Of a stretch of DNA of 35,145 bases, positions 25,808 to 33,233 are shown piece after piece; within the stretch, counting starts at the first letter, position 1, and each line of letters begins with the position of its first letter. This stretch comes from Gammaproteobacteria bacterium. GTDB taxonomy: Bacteria; Pseudomonadota; Gammaproteobacteria; Natronospirales; JAJUFS01. The stretch lies in NCBI GenBank assembly GCA_033720895.1, contig JAWWBS010000014.1:1-35145 (forward strand). The letters are read 5' to 3'. Under the pieces are notes generated by a model. It did not search any database. It worked only from the letters and a program-made list of their open reading frames with translations, and was not told the DNA's origin. The position numbers were made by a program, and so were the translations under genes.

Positions 25808-27355
25808 CTATTCGGCAATCTCCAGCTCTGCCAGCTCGCCCGTTGCAAAGTCATACACCATGATGCGGTGCTGGTTGGTGTCGGCAATGTAGAGCCTGTT
25901 GTTGGCGAAGTGCAGGCCACCAGGTTCGAATAGCTCGCCCTTGCCCCCGATCAAGGTGCGGGAGGTCCGCTCCGCGGGATCGACGACCTTGATCTTGTCG
26001 TTGTAGGTATCCGCGACATACAGCACGCCGTTGGCATAAGTCACGCCGAGCGGATGCTGCAGGCGGACATGATCGCCCTTGCCATCGACATCGCCGAAAT
26101 CGAACAGGCCGGTACCGACAATGGTGTTCATGCGATTGTTGTCGAAGTCGATGTAGCGAATCGCGCTGGCCTCGCTGTCTGCAAAGAACAGCTGCTTGCC
26201 ATCGGTCGCCAGGCCACTCGGCTGGTTCAGGCCACCCTCGAGACGCCGACCATCCTGCAGGGCTTCGCGTCCCGAACCGGCGTAGCGTTCGAGAACATCG
26301 TTCTGTGGATCGAGGCGCCACAACTGATGCTGGCCGGCCATGGCGATGAAAAGATCGCCGTCATGCCAGAGCACGTCCCAGGGTGAATTGAGTGGCGTAC
26401 CGCCGGCGGCATACCGGGCCCTGGTCATGTAAATCTGCTCGCCGGTACCGGCCAGTGTCTCTACCTCGCCGCTGTCGAGATGGATGCGGCGGATGGCACT
26501 GTTCAGGGTGTCGGCGACATAGAGCCGGCCATTGCCATCCAGGGCCAGCCCCTGCGGCTGCCGGAAACGCGCATCGGAAGCGGCGCCATCGGCAAGTCCC
26601 GGTTCGCCGGTGCCGAAAATACGCTTAAGCTTGCCGGCGAGGTCCGTCTCCAGGATGCGATGATTGTTGGAATCGGCGATGTAGATGTGACGCCCATTGG
26701 CGATGACCTTGCCAGGGAAGCGCAGGAACGTATCCGGCTCCGGCGCGGGCCCGAATGGCAGCGGCGTGCGATCGATGGCATCCCGCGCTTCGAAGGTTTC
26801 GAGCAGGCGCGTGATGGCATCGTCCAGCAATTCGTAATGGCCCTCGCCTGCTACCTTGCCGACCACGTTGCCCGCCGGATCGATCAGCACCAGCGTTGGC
26901 CAGGCGCGAGCCCCATACGACGTCCAGATGGCAAAACCTCGGTCATTGACGATCGGTTCGTCGCGCTCGTAGCGTTGCGCGATCATGCGTATCCGGCGCG
27001 TGTCCCCCTCGGAGGCGAACTTGGCCGAATGCACGCCCACCACCACCAACGCGTCGCCATGCTTCGCCATCAGTCGCTTCAGGTCGGGGATGATGTGGTA
27101 GCAATTGATGCAGCCATAGGTCCAGAAATCGAGCAGCACGACCTTGCCGCGCAGGTCCTCCAGGCTGAGGGGCTCACCGTTGGTATTGATCCAGTCGAGC
27201 CCCTCGGGAAAGTCGGGCGCGGCCGCCGTGCCTGCAAGCTCTGGCGCGACCACCGCGGCTCGCAGCGAACCGCCATTGGGCCACCAGGCCGCCAGAATCA
27301 CGGCTGTGGCACAAAGGGCGGCTATCAGGCTGTTGCGGATCCAGGGACTGGCCAT
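25808..27355 (-). CDS. Thioredoxin-like/NHL-repeat protein (NHLRC2-like)
   Basis: A 515-residue protein. An N-terminal signal or anchor segment (about residues 9-25) is followed by a TlpA/thioredoxin-like domain (about 50-190) with active-site Cys82-Ile-Asn-Cys85 in FWTYGCINCYH and the cis-proline region ARAWPTLVLID. The C-terminal half is a beta propeller of NHL repeats, each with a phrase like GRHIYIADSNNHRI, GRLYVADTLNSAIRR, GVLYVADTYNDKIK and NRLYIADTNQHRIM. The order thioredoxin-NHL and the CINC motif are those of NHLRC2. The hydrophobic start suggests a periplasmic location. The role is unknown; oxidoreductase plus protein- or ligand-binding propeller is the structural reading. Start ATG complementary to 27353-27355. 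Confidence 0.85.
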   Translation of the reverse strand: MASPWIRNSLIAALCATAVILAAWWPNGGSLRAAVVAPELAGTAAAPDFPEGLDWINTNGEPLSLEDLRGKVVLLDFWTYGCINCYHIIPDLKRLMAKHGDALVVVGVHSAKFASEGDTRRIRMIAQRYERDEPIVNDRGFAIWTSYGARAWPTLVLIDPAGNVVGKVAGEGHYELLDDAITRLLETFEARDAIDRTPLPFGPAPEPDTFLRFPGKVIANGRHIYIADSNNHRILETDLAGKLKRIFGTGEPGLADGAASDARFRQPQGLALDGNGRLYVADTLNSAIRRIHLDSGEVETLAGTGEQIYMTRARYAAGGTPLNSPWDVLWHDGDLFIAMAGQHQLWRLDPQNDVLERYAGSGREALQDGRRLEGGLNQPSGLATDGKQLFFADSEASAIRYIDFDNNRMNTIVGTGLFDFGDVDGKGDHVRLQHPLGVTYANGVLYVADTYNDKIKVVDPAERTSRTLIGGKGELFEPGGLHFANNRLYIADTNQHRIMVYDFATGELAELEIAE

Positions 27356-27444
27356 GAGGGGCTCCGGGCGCGGAATGACTGGGATTCAGCCTACCAAGAC
27401 CGGCGGTCGGGGCGGCATATTTCAGCCTGGAGGGGGACGGGAGG

Positions 27445-27459
27445 GCAGGCGTCGCCTGC
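27445..27459. repeat. Palindrome GCAGGCGTCGCCTGC in a divergent intergenic region
   Basis: Seven-base GC-rich arms around one T, between the thioredoxin/NHL gene (minus) and the DUF429 gene (plus). It may be an operator or a hairpin; no further copy was noticed. Confidence 0.3.
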
Positions 27460-27514
27460 GATCACAACAGCAGGATGTTAGGGTGGCAGGATAACTTTCT
27501 CCAACGGAGCAATG

Positions 27515-28228
27515 ATGTCCAAAGTATCTGCCATCGGCGTTGATGGCTGTCCGGCCGGCTGGATTGCCGTCCACGAGCACGGCGGTGACTTCGATTTTGT
27601 CGTCGAAGAACATTTCGAAGCCCTTGCGGAACGGTTTCCGACAGCCTTCATCGGTATCGACATTCCCATCGGCCTGCCCGACAAGGACGCTCGCGCCTGT
27701 GACCTCGAAGCACGAAAGCGCCTCAAGCCACGCGGCTCGACCGTGTTTCCGGCGCCCTTGCGTGCTGCAGTAAATGCCAGTAGCTACGAAGAAGCCTGCG
27801 CCATTCGCGAGAAAATCGAGGGCAAGCGCTACAGTCGCCAGGTCTGGAACATCATGCCGAAGATCGCCGAGGTCGATGCCTGCCTCAGGAAGAACGACTC
27901 CGTCCGCGGCCGAACCTACGAGGTGCACCCGGAGCTGTCGTTTGCCCACATGAACCAGGAATCCCCGGTGCTGCACTCAAAACGCACACCGGAAGGCCAG
28001 GAAGAAAGACTCGGGCTGCTGACACTGGCATGGCGCCGCGAATGGCTGGACGCGATGCTGTCGAAGCTCGAAGAGAACTACCATCGGAAGGACGTCAATG
28101 CCGATGACCTGATCGATGCCGTTGCCTGCCTCTGGACGGCGCAGCGCATTCTTTCCTGGCAGTCCGGCTGGGTTGGTGGTCCCGAGCACCGCGATGCCCA
28201 CGACCTGCCGATGGCCATCTATATTTGA
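27515..28228 (+). CDS. DUF429 family protein
   Basis: A 237-residue cytoplasmic protein matching DUF429: N-terminal GVDGCPAGW, the central AFIGIDIPIGLP, VFPAPLRAAV, VWNIMPKIAEVD, YEVHPELSF and the C-terminal DDLIDAVACLWTAQRI. The fold is expected to be RNase H-like with acidic residues (Asp in GVDG, Asp in GIDIP, Asp in DDLIDA), but the reaction is unknown. I chose ATG 27515 because GGAG sits five nt upstream; ATG 27512 is too close to it. Followed after 86 nt by an MltR-family gene on the same strand. Confidence 0.87.
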   Translation: MSKVSAIGVDGCPAGWIAVHEHGGDFDFVVEEHFEALAERFPTAFIGIDIPIGLPDKDARACDLEARKRLKPRGSTVFPAPLRAAVNASSYEEACAIREKIEGKRYSRQVWNIMPKIAEVDACLRKNDSVRGRTYEVHPELSFAHMNQESPVLHSKRTPEGQEERLGLLTLAWRREWLDAMLSKLEENYHRKDVNADDLIDAVACLWTAQRILSWQSGWVGGPEHRDAHDLPMAIYI

Positions 28229-28314
28229 AGCCATCGATATCCAGACACGCTGCGCCGCTCCCTGGAGTGACCCGCAGCCGGGCATGATCGCGGGTCGGCC
28301 ACGGGGGTAAGGGC

Positions 28315-28740
28315 TTGGACAAGCAAGCATTGATCGAACAGTTCAAGGCCGAGTCCGACCGGGCCGCGGCCTTGCTCGCCGCCAGCTACCTGGACGAATG
28401 CCTGAAGCGGCGCCTGCTCGATCACTTCAGCAGTCGCAAGACAGGGCTGGAGCTGCTGGATGGCCCGCTGGCGCCACTGGGCAGCTTTTCAGCCCGCAGC
28501 AAGGCCTGTCACGCACTGGGGCTCATCGATGGCCAGACCTATCGGGACCTCAACAGCCTGCGCAACATCCGCAATGAATTCGGTCACAGCTGGAAAGAGG
28601 GTGATTTCGACATGCCCAGGGTGGCAAAGCTGTGTCGGAAACTGACCTGGCATGGTGATCCGGAGGCACAAGCCTGGGCCACGCCGCGCGAACGCTTCAA
28701 CCAACTGGCATTCCAATTGTTCGATGCGCTCGGCGATTGA
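28315..28740 (+). CDS. MltR/YggD-family protein
   Basis: A 141-residue all-helical protein with the conserved family pattern SDRAAALLAASYLDECLKRRL, LLDGPLAPLGSFSARSK, ACHALGLID, and LNSLRNIRNEFGHSW. In enterobacteria MltR acts on the mannitol operon, but it lacks a classical DNA-binding motif and the paralogue YggD has no known function. No mannitol genes are in this window, so a mannitol role should not be assumed. The start is TTG 28315 with GGGGG seven nt upstream; the reading starts MDKQALIEQFKAE. Confidence 0.8.
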   Translation: MDKQALIEQFKAESDRAAALLAASYLDECLKRRLLDHFSSRKTGLELLDGPLAPLGSFSARSKACHALGLIDGQTYRDLNSLRNIRNEFGHSWKEGDFDMPRVAKLCRKLTWHGDPEAQAWATPRERFNQLAFQLFDALGD

Positions 28741-28746
28741 AACCGC

Positions 28747-28764
28747 CGGCTAATGCCGTTTTTT
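28747..28764 (+). terminator. Short hairpin with T-tract after the MltR-family gene
   Basis: CGGC-TAAT-GCCG followed by TTTTTT, starting six nt after the stop. The stem is only 4 bp, so it is weak. It overlaps the 3' end of the small convergent reading frame. Confidence 0.4.
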
Positions 28765-28923
28765 CTTCGGCGCCGCGGTATCCGGCAGGGAACAGTCGAG
28801 TGACGTGGCGCGCCAGCGACGATAGCTGCACAAGCGCTCCAGCAGGCTGTCCCAATGAGGATGCGGCGAGTCGGCATCAACCGGCTTTTCGATCGGTACT
28901 CGTTTTGGCCGATGTTCACCCAT
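28750..28923 (-). CDS. Small hypothetical protein (57 aa)
   Basis: A short frame starting at the ATG complementary to 28921-28923 with AGAGG six nt upstream. The product begins MGEHRPKRVPIEKPVDADS, contains WDSLLERLCSYRRWRAT and ends KKKRH, so it is basic and has no TM segment. A longer TTG-started form (to 28986) is possible. Support is the ribosome site and the absence of another gene here. The C-terminal lysines are encoded by the T-tract of the neighbouring terminator-like hairpin, which lowers confidence. Confidence 0.42.
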   Translation of the reverse strand: MGEHRPKRVPIEKPVDADSPHPHWDSLLERLCSYRRWRATSLDCSLPDTAAPKKKRH

Positions 28924-29031
28924 GACTGCCTCTGTTATCTCCGGCTCTATATCCTTTGATGCATGAAACCCGGTTTTGGTTTCCAATTCGTGGCAAGAAC
29001 ATGAAACTTCTGCTGCTGCAGGACAGCATGC

Positions 29032-30216
29032 TCAAAGGTAGCTAAGCCACCAGTCCTTGCGACGACGCTTCAGTGCCGCGTACCAGCGGCAGGGAAAATA
29101 CAGGACCACGATGACGCCCACCCAGGCTGCATACACGACCAGCAAGCTCTGGCTGTACTCCGGCGGATAGGCCTGCGGTGGCGCGAACTGCCAGCCAGCG
29201 GACCCGTAACGCAGGACCAGGTAGATGGCGGCCGTCGCATGGATCAGCGGCAGGTGGATGACGTAATAGAAGAACGGCACGCGGCCGAACACGCTGATCA
29301 TGTCGACCGCCTTGCCGCGCAGGCCTTCCATCCACGGCATCAACATCAAGGCCGGGCCGATGGTCATCAGCAGGAAGTGCAGCGAAGGCGGATATTTCTC
29401 GACGTTCAGGAAACTGATCAAAGCGGCCTCGAAACCGCCACTGCTGTCCCAGGCCACCGGGTCGCCATACAGTCCGAACAGGCGCAGCACGATGTACAGC
29501 ATGGTCATCGCCAGGCCGATCTTGAACGTCGGGCCGAACCAGCCACCATTCGGATGGCTGGTGATGAGGCTGCCGAAGGCATAGCCCAGCATGATGACAC
29601 CGATCCACGGCACCAGCGGATAGGCAATGAAAAGGCTCCAGCTGCCGCCAAGAATGGGCAGGAAATTCTGCTCGTGCACCAGCATCCAGAGAATCGCGTA
29701 GTCACCGAACTGCTGTGACGCAATGCCATCGAGCAGGTTGTGACCAAACACCAGCAACAGGCCCAGTACAGCGATGGCGCGTACCCCCAGCGGCAGGACC
29801 AGGCCCAGCACGATCATCGAGCAGCCAATTGCCCAGATCACCTGCAGGAAGGAGAAGGGCATCTGCCAGACGGCGCCCCAGCTCATGTTCACGACAGTCA
29901 CTTCGATGACGACCAGCCACAGGCCGCGGGTGATCAGGAATTTCTGCAACTCGCCCTGCGAGCAGCCCGTGTTGCTGCGGTAGAGCCACGCGCTGGTGCC
30001 GGCAAGGAATACGAAGACGGGTGCGCAGAAGTGGGTGATCCAGCGCGTCAGGAACAAGGCCATGCCCGGCTCGTCCATGTCTTCCGGCTGGGCCGGCAGC
30101 GGCCCCCAGAAATCGCGCACGTGATCGAGCGCCATGATGATCATCACCAGGCCGCGTAACAGGTCGATGGAGTGAATGCGCTCCTTGAGCGGTGGCGCGG
30201 CCATGGTCTGCGACAT
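29032..30216 (-). CDS. HGSNAT-like / DUF1624 multi-pass membrane acyltransferase
   Basis: A 394-residue integral membrane protein with about ten TM segments. The start region RIHSIDLLRGLVMIIMALDH is the signature of the heparan-alpha-glucosaminide N-acetyltransferase catalytic family (DUF1624) and of related acyltransferase-3 folds. The DHVRDFWG and FLAGTSAWL segments follow, as in the family. It would transfer an acyl group across or at the inner membrane to a sugar or glycan; the acceptor is not predictable. It lies downstream of the CNNM-type gene on the same strand with a 78-nt gap. Start ATG complementary to 30214-30216. Confidence 0.85.
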   Translation of the reverse strand: MSQTMAAPPLKERIHSIDLLRGLVMIIMALDHVRDFWGPLPAQPEDMDEPGMALFLTRWITHFCAPVFVFLAGTSAWLYRSNTGCSQGELQKFLITRGLWLVVIEVTVVNMSWGAVWQMPFSFLQVIWAIGCSMIVLGLVLPLGVRAIAVLGLLLVFGHNLLDGIASQQFGDYAILWMLVHEQNFLPILGGSWSLFIAYPLVPWIGVIMLGYAFGSLITSHPNGGWFGPTFKIGLAMTMLYIVLRLFGLYGDPVAWDSSGGFEAALISFLNVEKYPPSLHFLLMTIGPALMLMPWMEGLRGKAVDMISVFGRVPFFYYVIHLPLIHATAAIYLVLRYGSAGWQFAPPQAYPPEYSQSLLVVYAAWVGVIVVLYFPCRWYAALKRRRKDWWLSYL

Positions 30217-30294
30217 GCTGTTGTCCCCGATGCGTGGCCGTTCTCGGCCTTTATTGTTGCATCAAGGATAGAACATCAACGGCTCTGCCGCGGC

Positions 30295-31374
30295 CTAATC
30301 TTCCCTCTCGAGGTCATCCAGCAAGCCGAGTCGCTGCGCGCGTTCTTCCCACTGCTGGCGAGCAAGGTGCTGCATGTCGGCCGCATTGTCGAGTTCGTCG
30401 ACGATCTCCATGCCCAGCAGGGTTTCGATCACGTCCTCCATGGTGACAATGCCCGACATGCCGCCAAATTCGTCGACCACCAGCGCAATGTGCTCGCGCT
30501 GCTCGAGGAAGCGGTTGAACAGGTCCGGAATCGGTGCGCTTTCGTGCACTACCAGCATGTCGCGCTTGATCGAGCCGACAGTGGTATCGCCCTGGTCCTC
30601 GACCAGGTGTCGCAGCAGTTCGTCCTTGCGGACGAAGCCGGTGATGTCCTCCTGGCTTTCACCCTTGTAGACGGGTATGCGCGAAAAACGAAAATCCCGA
30701 TTGCTCTCGTAGAATTCGCGCAGGGTGATTTCTTCCGAAATCACCTTCACTACCGGCCGCGGCGTCATGACATCGCGCGCGCGCACCGAATCGAAGCGCA
30801 GCAGGTTGTTGATGATCTCGGTTTCGCCTCGCTCGAACACGCCCTGCTTGGCACCGATCTCCGCCATTGCGACGAAATCGGAGCGCGAAAAGATGCTGGC
30901 TTCCTTGTCCTTCTTCAGCAGGCGCGTGATCAGCTGGCTGAACCAGACCAGCGGCCAAAGCAGGAAAATGATCACTCGCAGCGATGCCACCGTGAAAGGT
31001 GCCAGCTCCTTCCAGAAGTTCGCGCCTATGGTCTTCGGAATGATTTCGGACAGGATGAGAATGCCCAGGGTCATGGCAACGGGCACGACCAGGCCGGTAA
31101 TCAGGGGATTGGATTCAGCCCATATAAGGGTTGCCTGCTCGCCCACGCCGATCGCGCCGATGGTATGTGCGATCGTGTTCAGGGTCAGTATCGCGGCCAG
31201 CGGCCGGTCGATGTTCTGCTTGAACTTCTTCAAGCGCTTGCCGAGCACAGTGCCTTCTTCCAGCTTGATCTGCGCATAGGATGGCGTGATCGACAGCAGT
31301 ACCGCTTCCCACAAGGAGCACAGGAAGGAGGTGCAGATGGCGATCAGGAAATACGTGATCAACAGGGACATCAT
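30295..31374 (-). CDS. CNNM/CorC-like membrane protein with a CBS pair
   Basis: A 359-residue protein. The N-terminal CNNM (DUF21) membrane domain (about residues 1-175) has LILSEIIPKTIGA. It is followed by a CBS-pair module (about 200-330) with FDSVRARDVMTPRP, FSRIPVYKGESQEDITGFV and VVDEFGGMSGIVTMEDVIETLLG. It ends shortly after the CBS pair and so lacks the C-terminal CorC_HlyC domain of longer homologues. Family members act in magnesium/cobalt efflux or resistance; the CBS pair would sense ATP-Mg. The start is the ATG complementary to 31372-31374 (a second ATG follows immediately), with no strong ribosome site. It may be co-transcribed with the DUF3429 gene 52 nt upstream. Confidence 0.88.
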   Translation of the reverse strand: MMSLLITYFLIAICTSFLCSLWEAVLLSITPSYAQIKLEEGTVLGKRLKKFKQNIDRPLAAILTLNTIAHTIGAIGVGEQATLIWAESNPLITGLVVPVAMTLGILILSEIIPKTIGANFWKELAPFTVASLRVIIFLLWPLVWFSQLITRLLKKDKEASIFSRSDFVAMAEIGAKQGVFERGETEIINNLLRFDSVRARDVMTPRPVVKVISEEITLREFYESNRDFRFSRIPVYKGESQEDITGFVRKDELLRHLVEDQGDTTVGSIKRDMLVVHESAPIPDLFNRFLEQREHIALVVDEFGGMSGIVTMEDVIETLLGMEIVDELDNAADMQHLARQQWEERAQRLGLLDDLERED

Positions 31375-31426
31375 GGCTTGGCATTCACCGCTTGGTAGTA
31401 AAAAGAGAGAGTAACAACGCAGCCGC

Positions 31427-31849
31427 TCAAGCGGCCAGCAAAAACGCCCAGCCCAGCAGGGCGAGTACCACGAAAGCGGTCAGCAGGATGCGCAAGCGCC
31501 AGTACCAGCGCGGCAGGCGACCCGCCTGCACATGCCACCAGTCGCTGGCCAGGATTGCCAGGAAGGCCACCACCAGTACTTCCGATGCCTGGTTGCGCGG
31601 CACGATGAAAGCCAGCACCGCCCATAGCGCGGGCAGCACGGATACGCCGTACACCGCCCAGCCGCGCGGGGTGTTGGTGGCGACGCCCATGCCCCATTGC
31701 ACGCCCGCCATGAAGCCTGCAATCACGACCGCGTAGGCAAGAAATGCATCCAAGGGCAACCAGCCCCTTACAGCAGGCAGCAAGGGCGCATAGAAGGGAA
31801 TCAGCCCGGCGAGGCCAAGCAACAGGGCAGAGCGTGGGATGTCTTTCAT
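31427..31849 (-). CDS. DUF3429 membrane protein
   Basis: A 140-residue protein with about five TM segments and the DUF3429 pattern: PRSALLLGLAGLIPFYAPL, YAVVIAGFMAGVQWG, and PRWYWRLRILLT. Function unknown in the family. Its start overlaps the LysE-family stop (ATGA, 31846-31849), so the two genes are translationally coupled. Confidence 0.82.
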   Translation of the reverse strand: MKDIPRSALLLGLAGLIPFYAPLLPAVRGWLPLDAFLAYAVVIAGFMAGVQWGMGVATNTPRGWAVYGVSVLPALWAVLAFIVPRNQASEVLVVAFLAILASDWWHVQAGRLPRWYWRLRILLTAFVVLALLGWAFLLAA

Positions 31850-32460
31850 GCTTTCAGGATGGGATAAAGCGAGGCGACGAGCAATATCCCCATGCTGATA
31901 TTGAAGACTCGCTGCTGGCGCGGCGTCGACAGCACGTGGCCGATGGCCTGGCCGAACAGTGTCCAGGTGCTCGAGCTCGAGAATCCGATGACGATGGCCG
32001 CGAGCACCATATAAAAGAGCTGCATGGCGTAACCATCAAGGGTGGTGAACGCGGCCACCGCACTGACATTCACGGTCCAGGCCTTGGGGTTCACCCACTG
32101 GAAGGCGGCAGCCTGCAGGAAGGTCAGCGGTTTGCCCTGCTTTTCCTCGGCGGCGTGTTCCTGTTCCTCCAGGTTCTGCGGCGGCGTGCTGCCGATCTTC
32201 CAGGCGAGGAACAGCAGATAGGCGCAGCCGGCTACTTTCAGCGCGGTATGCGCTGCCGGATAGGTCGTGAACAGCTGGCCGAAGCCCAGGCCCACCGATA
32301 CCAGCAGGACGGGAAACCCGAAGGCGATGCCCAGCAGGTGCGGAATGGTGCGGCGATAGCCGAAATTGGCACCGGAGGCAGACACCATCACGTTGTTCGG
32401 CCCCGGCGTGAATGCCGCCACGGAGGCAAAGATGACGTAGGCAATGAAATTCTCGGTCAA
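31846..32460 (-). CDS. LysE/RhtB-family amino-acid exporter
   Basis: A 204-residue inner-membrane exporter with the family length and about six TM segments. The signature is AFTPGPNNVMVSASGANFGYRRTIPHLLG, then AWKIGSTPP and FQWVNPKAWTVNVSAVAAF. Substrates in the family are lysine, homoserine, threonine, cysteine derivatives or other small amines; the specific one is not readable. It overlaps the DUF3429 gene downstream by four bases. Confidence 0.9.
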   Translation of the reverse strand: MTENFIAYVIFASVAAFTPGPNNVMVSASGANFGYRRTIPHLLGIAFGFPVLLVSVGLGFGQLFTTYPAAHTALKVAGCAYLLFLAWKIGSTPPQNLEEQEHAAEEKQGKPLTFLQAAAFQWVNPKAWTVNVSAVAAFTTLDGYAMQLFYMVLAAIVIGFSSSSTWTLFGQAIGHVLSTPRQQRVFNISMGILLVASLYPILKA

Positions 32461-32527
32461 GCCAATGGCTCCCGTAGCAAGGTCCAGCTGGAAACGAGCG
32501 AACGTCCTTTATTAAGGATGGATCGCG

Positions 32528-33070
32528 TCAGGAAAATTCGGCTTTGATGACCGGCGTATTCAGTTTCCAGGCAATCCATGCAAAGAGCCCGCTGAACGCC
32601 AGCGCGATGGCAATGCTGACAAACTTCATCATCTGCTGGACCCGGTGAAAGCTGTCCGTCATGTTGTCGGTGGTTGCGGTTGCATCATCAATGGCGCCCA
32701 TCACGAAGTTCATGCCAAGAATCCCGCCCAGCTGCCAGACAATGGCGAACACCATCAGACCGATGAACAGTAGCCGTGCCCAGTTCTTGCGGAAATAGAG
32801 ATTGATGGCGGCCACGAAGGTCATCGTGAAGACGATCAGCATGAACAGGAAGAAGTACGGCATGAAACGGAGCATCCAGGCCGAACCCTGTTGCGCAGCG
32901 GCGTTTGCCGATGCGGTGACCTGCTCATCGAAGACCGGGAACAGCGTCCACACCATGATGTTCTGGGCAATGCCAATCAGCATGGCCAGGCCTGCCATGA
33001 CAATGAACAGCCAGGCGATGACATCGACAAAGGTGGAGCGTGGCTGGTAGGTGTTTTCAGCGGCGGTCAT
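32528..33070 (-). CDS. Hypothetical four-TM membrane protein
   Basis: A 180-residue protein, start ATG complementary to 33068-33070 with AGGAGA just upstream. Four hydrophobic segments at about residues 15-37, 70-92, 98-122 and 150-170 suggest four TM helices, with both ends in the cytoplasm. A soluble loop of about 30 residues (DEQVTASANAAAQQGSAW) lies between TM1 and TM2. No domain I recognise. It lies on the same strand as the LysE gene, 67 nt upstream, and diverges from the TolB/TPR gene. Confidence 0.7.
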   Translation of the reverse strand: MTAAENTYQPRSTFVDVIAWLFIVMAGLAMLIGIAQNIMVWTLFPVFDEQVTASANAAAQQGSAWMLRFMPYFFLFMLIVFTMTFVAAINLYFRKNWARLLFIGLMVFAIVWQLGGILGMNFVMGAIDDATATTDNMTDSFHRVQQMMKFVSIAIALAFSGLFAWIAWKLNTPVIKAEFS

Positions 33071-33233
33071 CTTGTCTCCTGCTCGTTCGCGATTGCCTGA
33101 AAGCTAACAGATGCGCTGCAGGATATTAAGCATCGCATCAGGCTTTCCTCGGTAAGTGCGGCTCCGGCTCTACTACACTGAGACAAGTGCCGGATCGCAG
33201 GGATGAAGGCACGAATGTCGCTAGGGGGGCTGA

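Noticed and set aside
29001-29045. 14-codon plus-strand frame (MKLLLLQDSMLKGS)
   Set aside because: It overlaps the 3' end of the acyltransferase gene, has no convincing ribosome site and is too short to judge.
30236-30257. GGCCG-TTCT-CGGCC followed by TTTATTGTT on the plus strand as a terminator
   Set aside because: There is no plus-strand gene upstream for it to terminate. It lies in the leader of the minus-strand acyltransferase gene, and the stem is only 5 bp.
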